Shown piece by piece: positions 26,622 through 36,984 of a stretch of 64,000 nt of DNA. Under the pieces are notes generated by a model, which worked only from the letters and a program-made list of their open reading frames with translations, did not search any database and was not told the DNA's origin. Positions within the stretch are counted from its first letter, which is position 1, and each line of letters starts with the position of its first letter. Origin of the DNA: Lepidurus packardi (Eukaryota; Arthropoda; Branchiopoda; Notostraca; Triopsidae); the NCBI GenBank assembly GCA_023053545.1, contig JAKZAN010000006.1, positions 1,865,001 to 1,929,000 on the forward strand, in the 5' to 3' direction. The position numbers were made by a program, and so were the translations under genes.

Positions 26622-26867
26622 TGTCACGAATAAATGTAATGCGTTGTGTTGTAGAAGAGCAGACAACAGGATGGCTTTACCAAAATCATTTACCAATGTA
26701 TTTGCTTCTTAACTCTACCACTATCAAAATATTACTAACTTCATCATCTGACTTTGCATATTGTTCTGGACATACGTCAACGTAAGTAAAACGACGCATT
26801 TCTACAAAAAGGGAAGGAAGGACAACCACCGAAGGAAAAAGAGTCAAAAGAGTGTCAAGGGTAAGGG
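26622..26867 (-). repeat. 3' LTR of the BEL/Pao element (inner edge uncertain)
   Basis: The terminal bases TGTCACGAATAAATG (plus strand) at 26622 correspond to a ...TGACA end on the element strand. The inner edge is somewhere before the polyprotein stop at 26868. Several TGTC starts are possible and no clear polypurine tract was seen, so the span given is an upper limit. Confidence 0.5.
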
Positions 26868-29800
26868 TCAAGGATAGTATTTGTCATTTTCACCAAGACA
26901 TCCTGCCGCCCCGGCCAAAGTCTCGCCTCGTTCATCCATGCATAAACGTATTTTGTCACGGGCTTTGATAGCTGCTAAACGAGGCAGACGTCTTGTTGAA
27001 GAAACGGATGGCTGTGGCATCAGTTGTTCTCGCGAGGAAGTTGGATCGTAGGTCCCTTTGTTTACTTCCAGTGGATATATTTTACAAATATTACGATTCG
27101 CAACACCATTTTCCATCAGAATGTTCGCGGTGCGAATATACCCGTCAGGGCTGAGCTTTAACTCTAAAACTTTGGCCATCTTCCATTTAATTCTTTTTTC
27201 TTCCGAGTGAACATGTACAATGTCACCGACGTTTATGACGTTTTGAAAAGGTTTCTGACAATGTTGATGAAACTCTCGAAGGCTGGTTAGATATTCGTTT
27301 CTGAAACGATTCCACACATGAGTAAGAGTTTCTCGACGATATCGAATAAGGCGAGAAAAGCTTTCAGGGTCATCAGAAAAGGTCACATCGTGAGGATCAC
27401 TAAGGGGTAGGGCTGGAAATAATTTAGTTCTTTTTCCATAAAGAAGTAGGGAAGGAGTAATTGCAGATTCGTCACTTAATGACGAGGAGACATATGTCAG
27501 TGGGCGGTCATTGAGGATGGATTCTACTTCAGTGATTATAGTTTCCAGCTCTTCAGGGAATAACTTTCGACGCCCCAAAACTTTCTTTAAGGTATTCTTC
27601 GTTAAACCGATTAAGCGTTCCCACATGCCCCCAAACCAAGGAGCTCTTTTAGGAATAAACCTCCATTCTACGCGTGAGTCGATTAAGTATTTACAAAGCT
27701 CAGGGTCGTCAGCAAGAGAAGTCAGGTCTTTCGCTACACTTTCGAAAGTACGTGCGTTATCCGAAAGCATAAGAGAGGGCAGGGTTCTGCGACTAACGAA
27801 ACGTCGAAATCCTAAAAGGAAACTAGAAGAGTCTAGGCTCGGAAGCAGTTCGAGATGAACGGCACGGGAGACTGAGCAGGTGAAAAGACATATGTATCGT
27901 TTTCCAGATTCCTTATTGGGAAGTTTAACGAAAAGAGGACCAGCAAAATCGACTCCGGTGACATGAAACGCGTCGAAAGGCTGGAGGTGATTCTTAGGCA
28001 GAGGAGGTGGAGGAGGGTAAGGGTATGGGTTTCCCATAACTTTTTTGCAGGTTACACAGCCACTAATAACTCTTCTGGCGAGCTGACGAGCGGCGGGTAT
28101 CCAATACGACTTGCGAAGGTGACTGACCGTTGCATTGACACCGGAATGTAAGGTGGTCGTATGTGCCTTCATCATTAAGAGTTTAGCAGCGAGCGAACCT
28201 TTGGGAATGAGAATAGGGCATATGGTCTCATAAGTAAGGGGGGCATTAGACAGACGTCCTTTGCAGCGGATTATCAGTTTGTTGTCGAGGAATAAGTCGC
28301 GTTGGGAAATAAGAGGAGTGACTCCTTTCCTATTCGCATCTTTTAGTTGGTCGATCTCCTTTCGATATGACGCATTTTGAATCTCGCGGATTACGGATCG
28401 TTCCGACGACAACAGTTCGGGGAGGGACAGGGCGTTAGAGATCTTCATAATTCGGTTTAAGGAGTTTCGTAAGTTTGTAAGAAACCGGAAGACGTAAGCT
28501 ATAACTCGGATAGCTTTTTCCCAAGAACTGCATCGTGACAAGGTAGCGAGCAGCACAGAACGCTCCATAGGGAGAGGGGATGTAGAAGTGATAATACAGG
28601 TAACCCCGCTAGTTTCTTCGGCGGGCCATTCGTGAGGTGAAATCAGCCAGTCTGGACCAAATTTCCACATCTTATTTTTCAGAAGGTTAGACGCTGCTAC
28701 GCCTCTGGTTAACAGATCCGCTGGGTTTTCTTGGGAGATGCAATATCGTAAAGAAACGGCATGCTGTGATCGAACAGAGTTGATGGTGTTTACTCGATTG
28801 AAAATGAAGGTATCTTTTGAATGATTATTGAGTACCCAATACAAGGCAATTTTGGAGTCTGTCCAAAGAAAGGTACGTACGTTAGCCTTTGGGGGGAAAC
28901 TTAATTCGCCGATGATATAGATTAATAGACGACTGGCGATGAGTAAAGCCAAAAGCTCTAAACGTGCTAGAGAAATACATTTCAAGGGAGCAACTCGGTT
29001 CCTAGACATCACTAAGAGGGAGGAGTTGTCGTTTACCAGATAAGCCACCGCACCGTAAGCAGAGGGACTGGCGTCGGCAAAAACATGTATTGAGACTGTT
29101 GAGTTACGGGTTTTGCCAAGGTTTCTAGGGATGGTAAACTCACGGACTAGTTTCAAATCCGAAGTTAGTCTGTTCCACACGGCTTCCAAATTAGCGGGGA
29201 GAGGAGTATCCCAATCTAGCTTCTCTTTCCAAAGGGTTTGTAGGAGGATTTTTCCACGTATCGTTACGGGAGCAAGAAATCCCAAAGGGTCATAGAGGCT
29301 TGCGAAAGTCTGCAAAATGTTCCGTTTAGTACAGGTAGGATTTTGATTAAAACTTGAGGCAATTTTAAAGTAATCCAAATGAGGATTCCATAGTAACCCA
29401 AGAGCTTTCTGTTCGGTAGTACTTGCAGATTTCTCCGTTAGAGGTAAGCGTTCAAGCAGAGTGGGACAGTTGGTTATCCAATTCCGTAAATTCATCGAAG
29501 CTTCGTTGAGGACTGAGCGAGAAATCTCGTAGAAGGAGAGAGTTTCTTCACAAGAAGGGAAAGAGGCTAAGACGTTGTCAACATATAGACTATTAACGAG
29601 TTCCTGTGTTTCCTGACACGGTCTGCTGTGTAGGTGGTGATCAAGAACCGCGTTCAAAATAAACGGGGAAGAGGTAGCCCCAAAAATTACCACACGAAAA
29701 CGAAAGGTGCGCATGGGGGAATTGGGGTTGTGCAGTTCTTTGGGCCACATGAAGGAGAGGAAATTTCGATCGGATTCGTCTAATTCAATTTGGTGGAAGG

Positions 29801-32237
29801 CTTTTTCGATGTCAGCCATTACGGCGAATTCTGAAAGACGAAAACGTAGTAGAATTCCACACAGGTCTTTCTGTAAGGGAGGGCCTGCTTCGAGGCAATC
29901 GTTGAGACTCGGTTGCTCAGGGGAGGCTTGGCAAGAGCAGTCGTACACAATTCGAACTGGTGTGGAAGAGGAACTTTTAACAACAGGACGATGGGGCAGA
30001 AAGTGTGATTGAACCATCTGATCTGCGGAAAGGTAAGTTTCTTCAATAATACCTTTATTCAATTGTTCGTTTATTATCGAGTCATAGGTTTCCAGAAGCT
30101 TAGTATTGCTAGTTCTTGATAAACGGCGAACAAGACTCTTGGTGCGTTGGAGGGCAGGCTCAAAATTGTTTGGAAGGGTGGGGTGCTCCCTTTTCCATGG
30201 TAGTTTCACGGAGTATCGCCCTTCTCTAAAATGAATCGAGGTTTTCCGATATTCTTCTACATAGGGAACGTCTTCGTGGGACTTACCGGAAATCCCTATA
30301 GTTTCTAAGTCCCAAAAGCGTTCTAATGGGTCGGGAGAAGGAGGTGAATCTAGGATCAACAGATTGGTTGTGTTATTAGGGTCTTCAAGAAAAGGCAGGG
30401 GTCCTGACAAGAGATATCCGAGCTTAGATTTTAACGCGCAAGGTCCGGGACCACGGATGATTTCGTCTTCAACAAAGGACCAATAGTATTCCGATCCAAT
30501 GAGTACGTCTACTTCAAATTTCCCATGTGCATGCGGATGCGCTAATTGCAAGTTAGTTAAATAGGAAAGAGGAGTGAGAGATGCTTGAGTATGAGTTGTT
30601 ACTGGAGCACAAATACTAGGCAAAACATGAGCTTTAAGAAAAATAAGTTCTCCAGAGATTGTCTTAATGAAAAGTTCAACTATACCAAGTGAAACGGATC
30701 GGTTAGCTCCAGCGGTGTTAAGGTTAATTCTTTGGGGGATAATCATGCAATTTAAACTATTAGCTATACTCTCTGTTATTAAGGAATGTTGAGCTCCGGG
30801 ATCAAAGAGAATGTTAACTTGAGCTGTTCGTCCATTTGCTAATGCTTCGGCTTTAGCAGTTTGTAACAACGCGAGTTTGGGAGACTGTGAACCGACAGAT
30901 GTGAATCCACATTTGCGGCATTTTCCTTTAGAGGGGCAGTTAATTACTCGGTGTTGCCCAGATGAAGAGAGACAGTTGAAACATAGTTTCTTTTCGCGAA
31001 CTACTGCGGTACGTTCTTCGGGGGTTTTGTAACGCGGACAATTTGTCGGATAGTGGGTTTCTGTACAAAAAGCGCATTTAGGGGTTTTCTGTTTCTGATC
31101 TTGGGAAATAAGAAGAGCGGAAGCACTGCTATTTTCGTCTGGGGAGAGAGCTTGCTCCTTAGAGGTACCTTGTTTCTCAGATTCGTTGGATTGTTTTTTC
31201 ACAGGGACAGTAACTTCGTGCTCGTCGTTGATTTCTCGCATCTGTAGTTCACGAAATAGGGCTTCACGGAAGTTGTCAAGTGTCCAAATAGTTATATTAT
31301 TTTCTCGACGTAAAGCTCGCCGGGTGTCATTTGGCAGTTTGTCGAGTAGATTGCATACCAGAAGATCACCGTAAGAGTCGGTATTCTTACCAAGAATCTC
31401 CAGGCTACGAATGTAGGATTGGATAGTATCGTAAAAGAGACGAAACGTGGACACATCGTGTGAGGGGCTGGGAATGGTATGAAAAGCACGTAGAAACGTA
31501 GCGATTATTTTGTCCTCTTGCCCATAACGTTCTTTGAGCAAAGAGACAGCTAGCGGGTAGCTATCATTGGAGATAGTTAAGCCTTCAATTACGCGAGCGG
31601 GTTCAGGTCCAAGAAGCGAGTATAGATAGTTAAACTTACTAATTGGAGTTAGGGTAGGGTGCGCGTCTATTTCGCTTGAGAAAGAGTCTCAGAATCGTTT
31701 CCAGTGCATTAGATTTCCATCAAATGTAATGAGAGAGAGTTTTTGTAGTTTACTTGACATCTGATGGGGAAGAGGTGAAAACGGCGCTTGTGCATTTGTC
31801 AAGGATGGGTTTGGAGCATAAGCTCCAATGCTAGCGGGGGGAGAGATCGCTTGAGTCACCGCAGAGGGGTTAGGTACGGAGTCCGTTAGAGACGCCACTT
31901 CAAGACGAAGGTCTAGGCAGGCATCTCTGGTCCGAGCTTCGTGATCCTCATGGTCTTGAACGAGGGATGCTATTTCGTCATCCTGGGTGATTTCTAGCAG
32001 CTGCAGGTAAATCTGTTTGAGTCCAAGGAGTTTGTTTTCGATTTGCTGATGGTGATCTTGAAGCAGTAAAAGTTGTTTCCGAGGCACGTCCACATTCTGG
32101 ATAAGATCAGGTGTCTTATTTAACATTTTAGTCAGGGAACCACGTTGCCCGGTACGCTGTGCGATAAGGAGATTCTTGTTGGAGGTTTCACCAGTGCGTT
32201 GAGTAGTAGGAGGGTTTCTGGATGATTCGGAAGCCAT
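26868..32237 (-). pseudogene. BEL/Pao gag-pol polyprotein frame with one internal stop
   Basis: A frame of 1790 codons from ATG 32237, broken only by an in-frame TGA at 31689-31691. The gag region sits N-terminally. Two zinc-knuckle-like segments follow (CAFCTETHYPTNC and CFNC...HRVINC). The protease motif reads DPGAQ (about 30795-30803), where DSG or DTG is usual. The reverse transcriptase has MADIEKAFHQ, and its catalytic box reads YVDN (29574-29585), where YVDD is usual. The RNase H region has HVFADASPSAYGA. The integrase has an HHCC-type finger and the expected Asp/Asp/Glu blocks (VTGVDFAG, LSDNARTF, WFGGMWERL). A DUF5641-like tail closes it. The stop and the two active-site changes suggest it cannot move on its own. 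Confidence 0.93.
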
Positions 32238-32256
32238 CCTGGTCACGGCACCAAAA

Positions 32257-32294
32257 TGTCACGAATAAATGTCCTGCGTTGTGTTGTAGAAGAG
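32257..32294 (-). repeat. Residual 38 bp of the BEL 5' LTR
   Basis: Matches 26622-26659 with two mismatches, then switches without a gap to the CFAP20 downstream flank shared with 23251 onward. The rest of the 5' LTR is missing. Confidence 0.85.
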
Positions 32295-32537
32295 AGTTAG
32301 GACTGCGCTCTATTTTGACATTTTTAAGATTGTTGTATTACATGATCAAACAAGAAATAAAATCACTGCAATTATGTACTCGGGTCTTTTTTCACCGCTT
32401 GTCGAACTCAGTCTTTTCTTGCATCACATCTTCTAGCAACTGCTTCGTCAAGATACAGCCAAGACTAAGTTCTTAACTGTCGCACTTTTCAGCTCAAGTA
32501 AAACTTACCTATCCTTCCAAGAGAAAATGTACAACGC

Positions 32538-33193
32538 TTAAGCCTTGGCCTTGGCTTGCAAGGGTAGATACAACTTAAACTCTGCGGGTAATTCATCTTC
32601 GGAATAAAGGCGGTCAGAGAAGTACACCCTTCGTACTCTACAATTCGCATGAATTTGAACCCGAAGAGTTTCCACGTAATTCGTGCCATACGCTCTGCGT
32701 GTGAAATCAGCTAAGTTAAACTGAATCTGGTTCCAGCCTTCGTCAAGACGCATAGGCATGGTGCAGATGAAAGGCTTCACACGAGTAGTGGACTGGTAAT
32801 TGCTCGCTCTGAATCTTCTTCTCACGTTCTTATCATCCAAAATCTAACCACAAAAAGGAAGACAATCGACAATAAACCTAAGCACATCACCCTTGTTTGT
32901 CTAGTAGTTTTCAATACCTGAACTTCAAATGTGAAGTATTTTTTGAGGTTCTTTACAATCATAACCAGATACGGTAATTTAATTCCCAGTGTCTTTTTCG
33001 GGTCAGCAGGGCAGGTAACGTAAGTAGTGCTCACATTAGTTCCCACAATTTCCAGAACCAGGGATTGAATATCATTATCTGTAATTCTCTTGATGTGCCC
33101 ATTCCTCACTTTCTTGTCCCAAATCTGTAACGGTTTGCTGCCTATGCTGTACAAAATCGACAAGAAGCCACTCTGGAAAGTGTTTTTGAACAT
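32538..33193 (-). CDS. CFAP20: CFAP20 (BUG22/GTL3), copy B
   Basis: Second complete CFAP20 gene. Exons 32918-33193 and 32538-32843 encode 193 residues identical to copy A. The intron is 74 nt, three longer than in copy A, and differs from it at several bases, while the coding exons differ only silently. It lies 626 bp downstream of the intact gene X on the same strand, which is probably the ancestral arrangement. Downstream, instead of STT3A, the sequence runs straight into the truncated BEL LTR, so its natural 3' flank is cut about 245 bp after the stop. Function is as for copy A: ciliary doublet and centriole protein. Confidence 0.95.
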
Positions 33194-33819
33194 CTTCTAA
33201 CTATAGTAAAAACAAAGCAACTCACAAATTCTCAACCTGTACGCAAAGAAAGAGAAAAAATATTAACAGGTTATATCTACACGGGATACCTGACGCTACA
33301 AAGTTGGCAGCGTCATACCACACAAGTCCATAAATTTTACTCACTAGGAATTTTGGCTGGAATGTAAATGTGACTTGCAGATTTGTTTCGCGTTTGATTC
33401 ACTTTTGACATAAGTAAGATCTCAGGTCGCTAAGGCAAACAAGAAATCATCGCCAACTGTAGCGTGCATGTTATGTTTCTATTTGTTTAATCCATGCAGG
33501 TTTTCGCAATGGCAACGCGCCAGAGCTCAAGTGAAACGACGCGCGCGTAAGTGAAATGAAATAACGGTTGTCTAAAGGTAAAACGCATTCCTCCTTATTC
33601 TATCGTTCGATTTTTCAACCAGGCTTCTGTACTATTTTTGAAACTGATGATTTATATAATAACTGCAAAAATGTATTTCTGATTTTTTCCATACTGGCTT
33701 TTTTTTTTACTTTTTCTTAACATAACGCAACGGGGGAAAGTAAAAAAAGCAACCAAAAGAACTTTACGATCACTTATTTTCCAAACGGAGCAGTGAGGCA
33801 TCAGGTACTACGATTCAAA

Positions 33820-36160
33820 CTAGTCTTTGTGCTTGCGAGGACGTTTTGATGGCGTAGGACACGCTGTTTCAACACCTGGTTCTGTGACACAAAGACAATT
33901 TAAGCCGCTTGTTCCAAATCAATAATGGGAATTACCTGTAACATGCTTGTTAGTTAAGGCACCATGACCGTTAGATCTACATAATAAGATCTAACGGTTT
34001 ATAAAGGGTCATCAATACTTAAAGATATACGTACTTCTTGGCTTTGCGAGAGCTTGACTTGGAGGGCGGAACCGCCACCAGAATTTTATCGCTTTCATCA
34101 CTACTTGTAGCTATACCAGTACATAATTCAGCAGCCCTGGTCCTAGTTGACTGACTTACGCGGCACAACTTTTCGTGTTCCTAAGAGAAACATTATGTAA
34201 ACCAAAAATCATCCATGCCATGGAAAACATACATCTTTTTCCAGAAAATCACTTGCAATGAACGTCTTTTGGCAATACGTGCAGCCGATTAGAGAATCCA
34301 TGGTTCTTTTCCTGATCACTTCAGGCAAATTGGGACTTCGAAGAAATTCAGCCCCATTCACGCCCTCACAGCGTACGGCGAAAGAAGTACTCTGAGAAGA
34401 TCCGGTATTATGCTTTGGTTTAAGTCTACGAATTGCGCCATACACCATGGGAACTGGGGTGTGTTTCTTGTCAGTGAATTCCCTTGTGATATCCAAAGAT
34501 ACAGTACTTCGTGTATGAGTACCCGAACTAGGAGGCGAAGCTGCAGTACGCTTATTGGTTCCAAGTGACAATACATCCACGACTTTAATTTCTTCCTCAC
34601 AGTCATCCCGTCCCCGGCCTCTACCAACTCTTCCCCCGCACCTGTTTCTCCGTTTTGTACTCGTTGTTGTTCCCCTGGTCGACTTGCTAGCCCTTCCTTT
34701 GCTTCCGGCTGGAAGATGTTTGGAAGCTGTCTTTCCCTGTATCAATTCATCAGGTTCGAAGTCCTCGTCGCTGTCAACATAAGAGGGTTTGGCCAAAGTA
34801 CTAGCTCTGGTGTTAGTTGGAGCTTCACTTTTTGCTTCTGCCTTGACTTTACCTGGTTTATAATTGACTATCAATTCTTCATCCGAAGAAGCCGCAACAT
34901 AGAAACCACAAGAATTAGCTTGCCAGGACTTTTCTGCATCAAGATCTTGGGGATCATTCTTTCCGTCTTTCAATTGATCATCTTGGAGTGTAGTTTTACG
35001 TGAAGAAGATATCTTGTTTCTTTTGCTGCTGGAGAGTACGCGTGTGACGTACTTTGGTTGGTTAATTATCAAATCCACTTGCTCATCCAAAGTTAATGTT
35101 TCAGGATCTGGTGGAACATGTTTGGTGTTTAAAATCGTGTTTAATTTCAGGATTTCTTGCTGCACAATGGGATCTTCCAAAGTCTCAGGCCTGCAGAATT
35201 TAGGAAGATCTTTTACTTTATAGTTCTGCCGCTCTTCTGGACTGAAGAAGACAAGTGAATCTTCATTCCCAGTTAGGTTCATATTTTGAAGTTTCTGGCA
35301 AAACTTTTGCAGGTGATTCTTCACTTCTAAGGCGGTAGCTATAACGGGTGCATCAGTAATAGGCATATTATCTTTTGGAAGACTATATGTCGTCTCGGCA
35401 TTCGGAACAGTCTGAACGTCCTGATCTGAGTCTTCAATTTCCACCAACAGCTTTGAAGTTTTGAAAAGCGGATGGGATTCGGTTTCTAGGTCATCATCTC
35501 TCTCTAAATCAGACATACGACGATTAGGGTCAGGAGTGTCTTCCAAAGGAGGAGGACTAGATGAACGCTTAACTGGGGTTGCTTTGACTGTACACACATT
35601 CGCTTCACGCTCAGAGTGTGGATCGGACACAATGGCTACAACTTCTACGTCTCTTATTGACTAGATAAAGATATAAAAAAACAATAAAAATCTATCAACA
35701 AATTATAATTAAGTATTTATTTACAACTTTTTGGGGATGGTCCGTTGCACACTTCTGACTATCTGAACCATTAGCAACATCACCAACCGTGGAGCAGAGA
35801 TTACTTGGATCAGAACTTGAATGGTCAGGTGGATCCACTTCTTCCATTTGCAAGCGGCCCTGATGAGCACTAGCTTTACTATTCGAAACAGACATAGACG
35901 CGACTAGGGCTTCATAGTAATCACGTTTCTCTTGCAGGGTCATATCATCATCGAAAAGTCCCCATTCTAGTAAAAAAAAGAAGTATATAAAAAAACTTTA
36001 ATTTTTCTTCTTGTTTAGTTTTTAATCAGAAAATATAGAACAGACAAATTAAATTATTACCTTTCAAGAGCGCGTCATACTTTGCATTTTCTCTTTCTTC
36101 GTCACCGAGATTCGGCCGGTTACTATTCGCAGTCTTCCTTCCAACAGGCAACTTGCGCAT
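33820..36160 (-). CDS. Gene X: uncharacterised 672-residue protein with C-terminal C2HC zinc finger
   Basis: Not recognised. Six exons join in phase: 36061-36160, 35725-35966, 34233-35660, 34035-34180, 33936-33976, 33820-33881. The N-terminal 60 residues are charged (start MRKLPVGRKT, then EWGLFDDDMTLQEKRDYYEA) and look conserved in type. The middle is acidic and Ser/Pro-rich with SDEDFEPDE and an Arg/Gly patch (GGRVGRGRGR). Near the C-terminus C574-x2-C577-x14-H592-x3-C596 forms a C2HC finger resembling ubiquitin-binding (UBZ-like) or DNA-repair fingers. The finger spans the exon 3/4 junction. The tail is Lys/Arg-rich (SKRPRKHK), a likely nuclear localisation signal. A nuclear, chromatin or repair role is a guess. 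The 3' half is duplicated at 24.8-25.8 kb. Confidence 0.8.
33967..33998. repeat. 12-bp inverted repeat over the gene X intron 4 acceptor
   Basis: Arms ACCGTTAGATCT (33967-33978) and AGATCTAACGGT (33987-33998) are perfect complements around an 8-nt loop. In the transcript the hairpin would span the 3' splice site of intron 4, with the AG in or beside the loop. It is kept at 24924-24955 in copy A. Confidence 0.85.
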
Positions 36161-36368
36161 TTTCTAAACTTAAGTACGACGGAAACCTACACATGTACTG
36201 TACGTTGGAAGAATTTACATGTTCTTGAAACGCATGCAAAAGCCACACAGCAAACCTTATTGGAGGGATGGATGGAAGTAAATAAAGAAGCGCCACCTTA
36301 CAGAGACCACGACAGACTTGAAAATGGTATCGTAATGATTGCAACTTCGTAAAATACATCGCAAAATG

Positions 36369-36374
36369 TTTATT
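36369..36374 (-). terminator. Polyadenylation signal of the peptide gene
   Basis: AATAAA on the minus strand, about 195 bp after the stop of the peptide precursor and about 210 bp before the gene X start codon. It fits the compact spacing of this cluster. Confidence 0.5.
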
Positions 36375-36566
36375 ACATTATTCTGTTGTCTTTGCATTGT
36401 CCCACTAATTTTATAATGAAAACTCAATCAATGAAACTATATATATGGCTGCTAAACTCTTGAATATAACTAAAATATAAGGAACAATACTGAATACACA
36501 ACGCAGCAGACAAAGCAAAATCAAATGTCAAGAGTTGGAAATATAAGGACGTTAAGGTAAAACACT

Positions 36567-36984
36567 TTATCGTCTTTCTCTGGGTAACAAAAATGGATAA
36601 TTCGGTTGCGGGGAAGCAAAATTAAAACTAGTGTCTTCGGGTACGATTTCTCCATGCAGCTGTCCGTCAGGTCGTTCTAGTTGATGGAGACGAGATTCCG
36701 TGGGGTGCAACTTGTTGCCGTGTTCCCATAACCAATGCACTCTAATAAGATAATTTGAGGATAGTGAAATTCTAGAATTTGAATTGAATGACTTACCCAT
36801 GTGTAGGACTACTCCGCTTGGAAGTAAACAGCGTAAAACTGCAACGACAACCACCCACCATGCCATTGAAGCCGGTAGCCCGACAAAACATGCGACAATC
36901 GAATCGCTTTCCCTGTGCCGCGACGGCAGAGAAAAATAATACCAGTGTGCAGCAAGCCAATACGACGGTACCAATTTTTGCCAT
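36567..36984 (-). CDS. Secreted cysteine-rich peptide precursor (neuropeptide-like)
   Basis: Two exons (36797-36984 and 36567-36741) join in phase to encode 120 residues. Residues 1-23 are a clear signal peptide (MAKIGTVVLACCTLVLFFSA...). Just after it comes GKR, then a 28-residue segment starting FDCRMFCRATGF, then KR. That segment is thus bounded by dibasic sites and has four cysteines in the pattern C-x3-C-x11-C-x1-C, enough for two disulfides. The remaining 60 residues are His/Pro-rich without cysteine and resemble a precursor spacer. A leader intron acceptor (TTTTCAG) sits directly before the ATG. The layout is that of a neuropeptide or hormone precursor. I do not recognise the family. 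An antimicrobial peptide is an alternative, although the RCR-type cysteine spacing is unlike arthropod defensins. Confidence 0.75.

Larger units (their letters stand above)
26622..32294 (-). mobile_element. BEL/Pao LTR retrotransposon, 5' LTR truncated
   Basis: A nearly full-length BEL/Pao element on the minus strand. Its 5' side (high coordinates) keeps only 38 bp of LTR (32257-32294). Next to that is a primer-binding-like segment (32236-32256 in plus coordinates, TGGTGCCGTGACCAGG on the coding strand), in the position usual for BEL elements. The same LTR end, with two mismatches in 38, is found at 26622-26659 and marks the 3' LTR terminus. Inside is one polyprotein frame. No target-site duplication remains: one flank is STT3A exon 3 sequence and the other is CFAP20 flank. 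The start of the 3' LTR, between about 26660 and 26867, could not be fixed. Confidence 0.9.
32293..34834. repeat. Segmental duplication, copy B
   Basis: Partner of 23251-25790, containing CFAP20 copy B and the 3' end of intact gene X. The match to copy A stops at 34834, inside exon 3 of gene X, where this copy simply continues into the rest of the exon. Copy B therefore holds the ancestral junction on this side. Confidence 0.95.
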
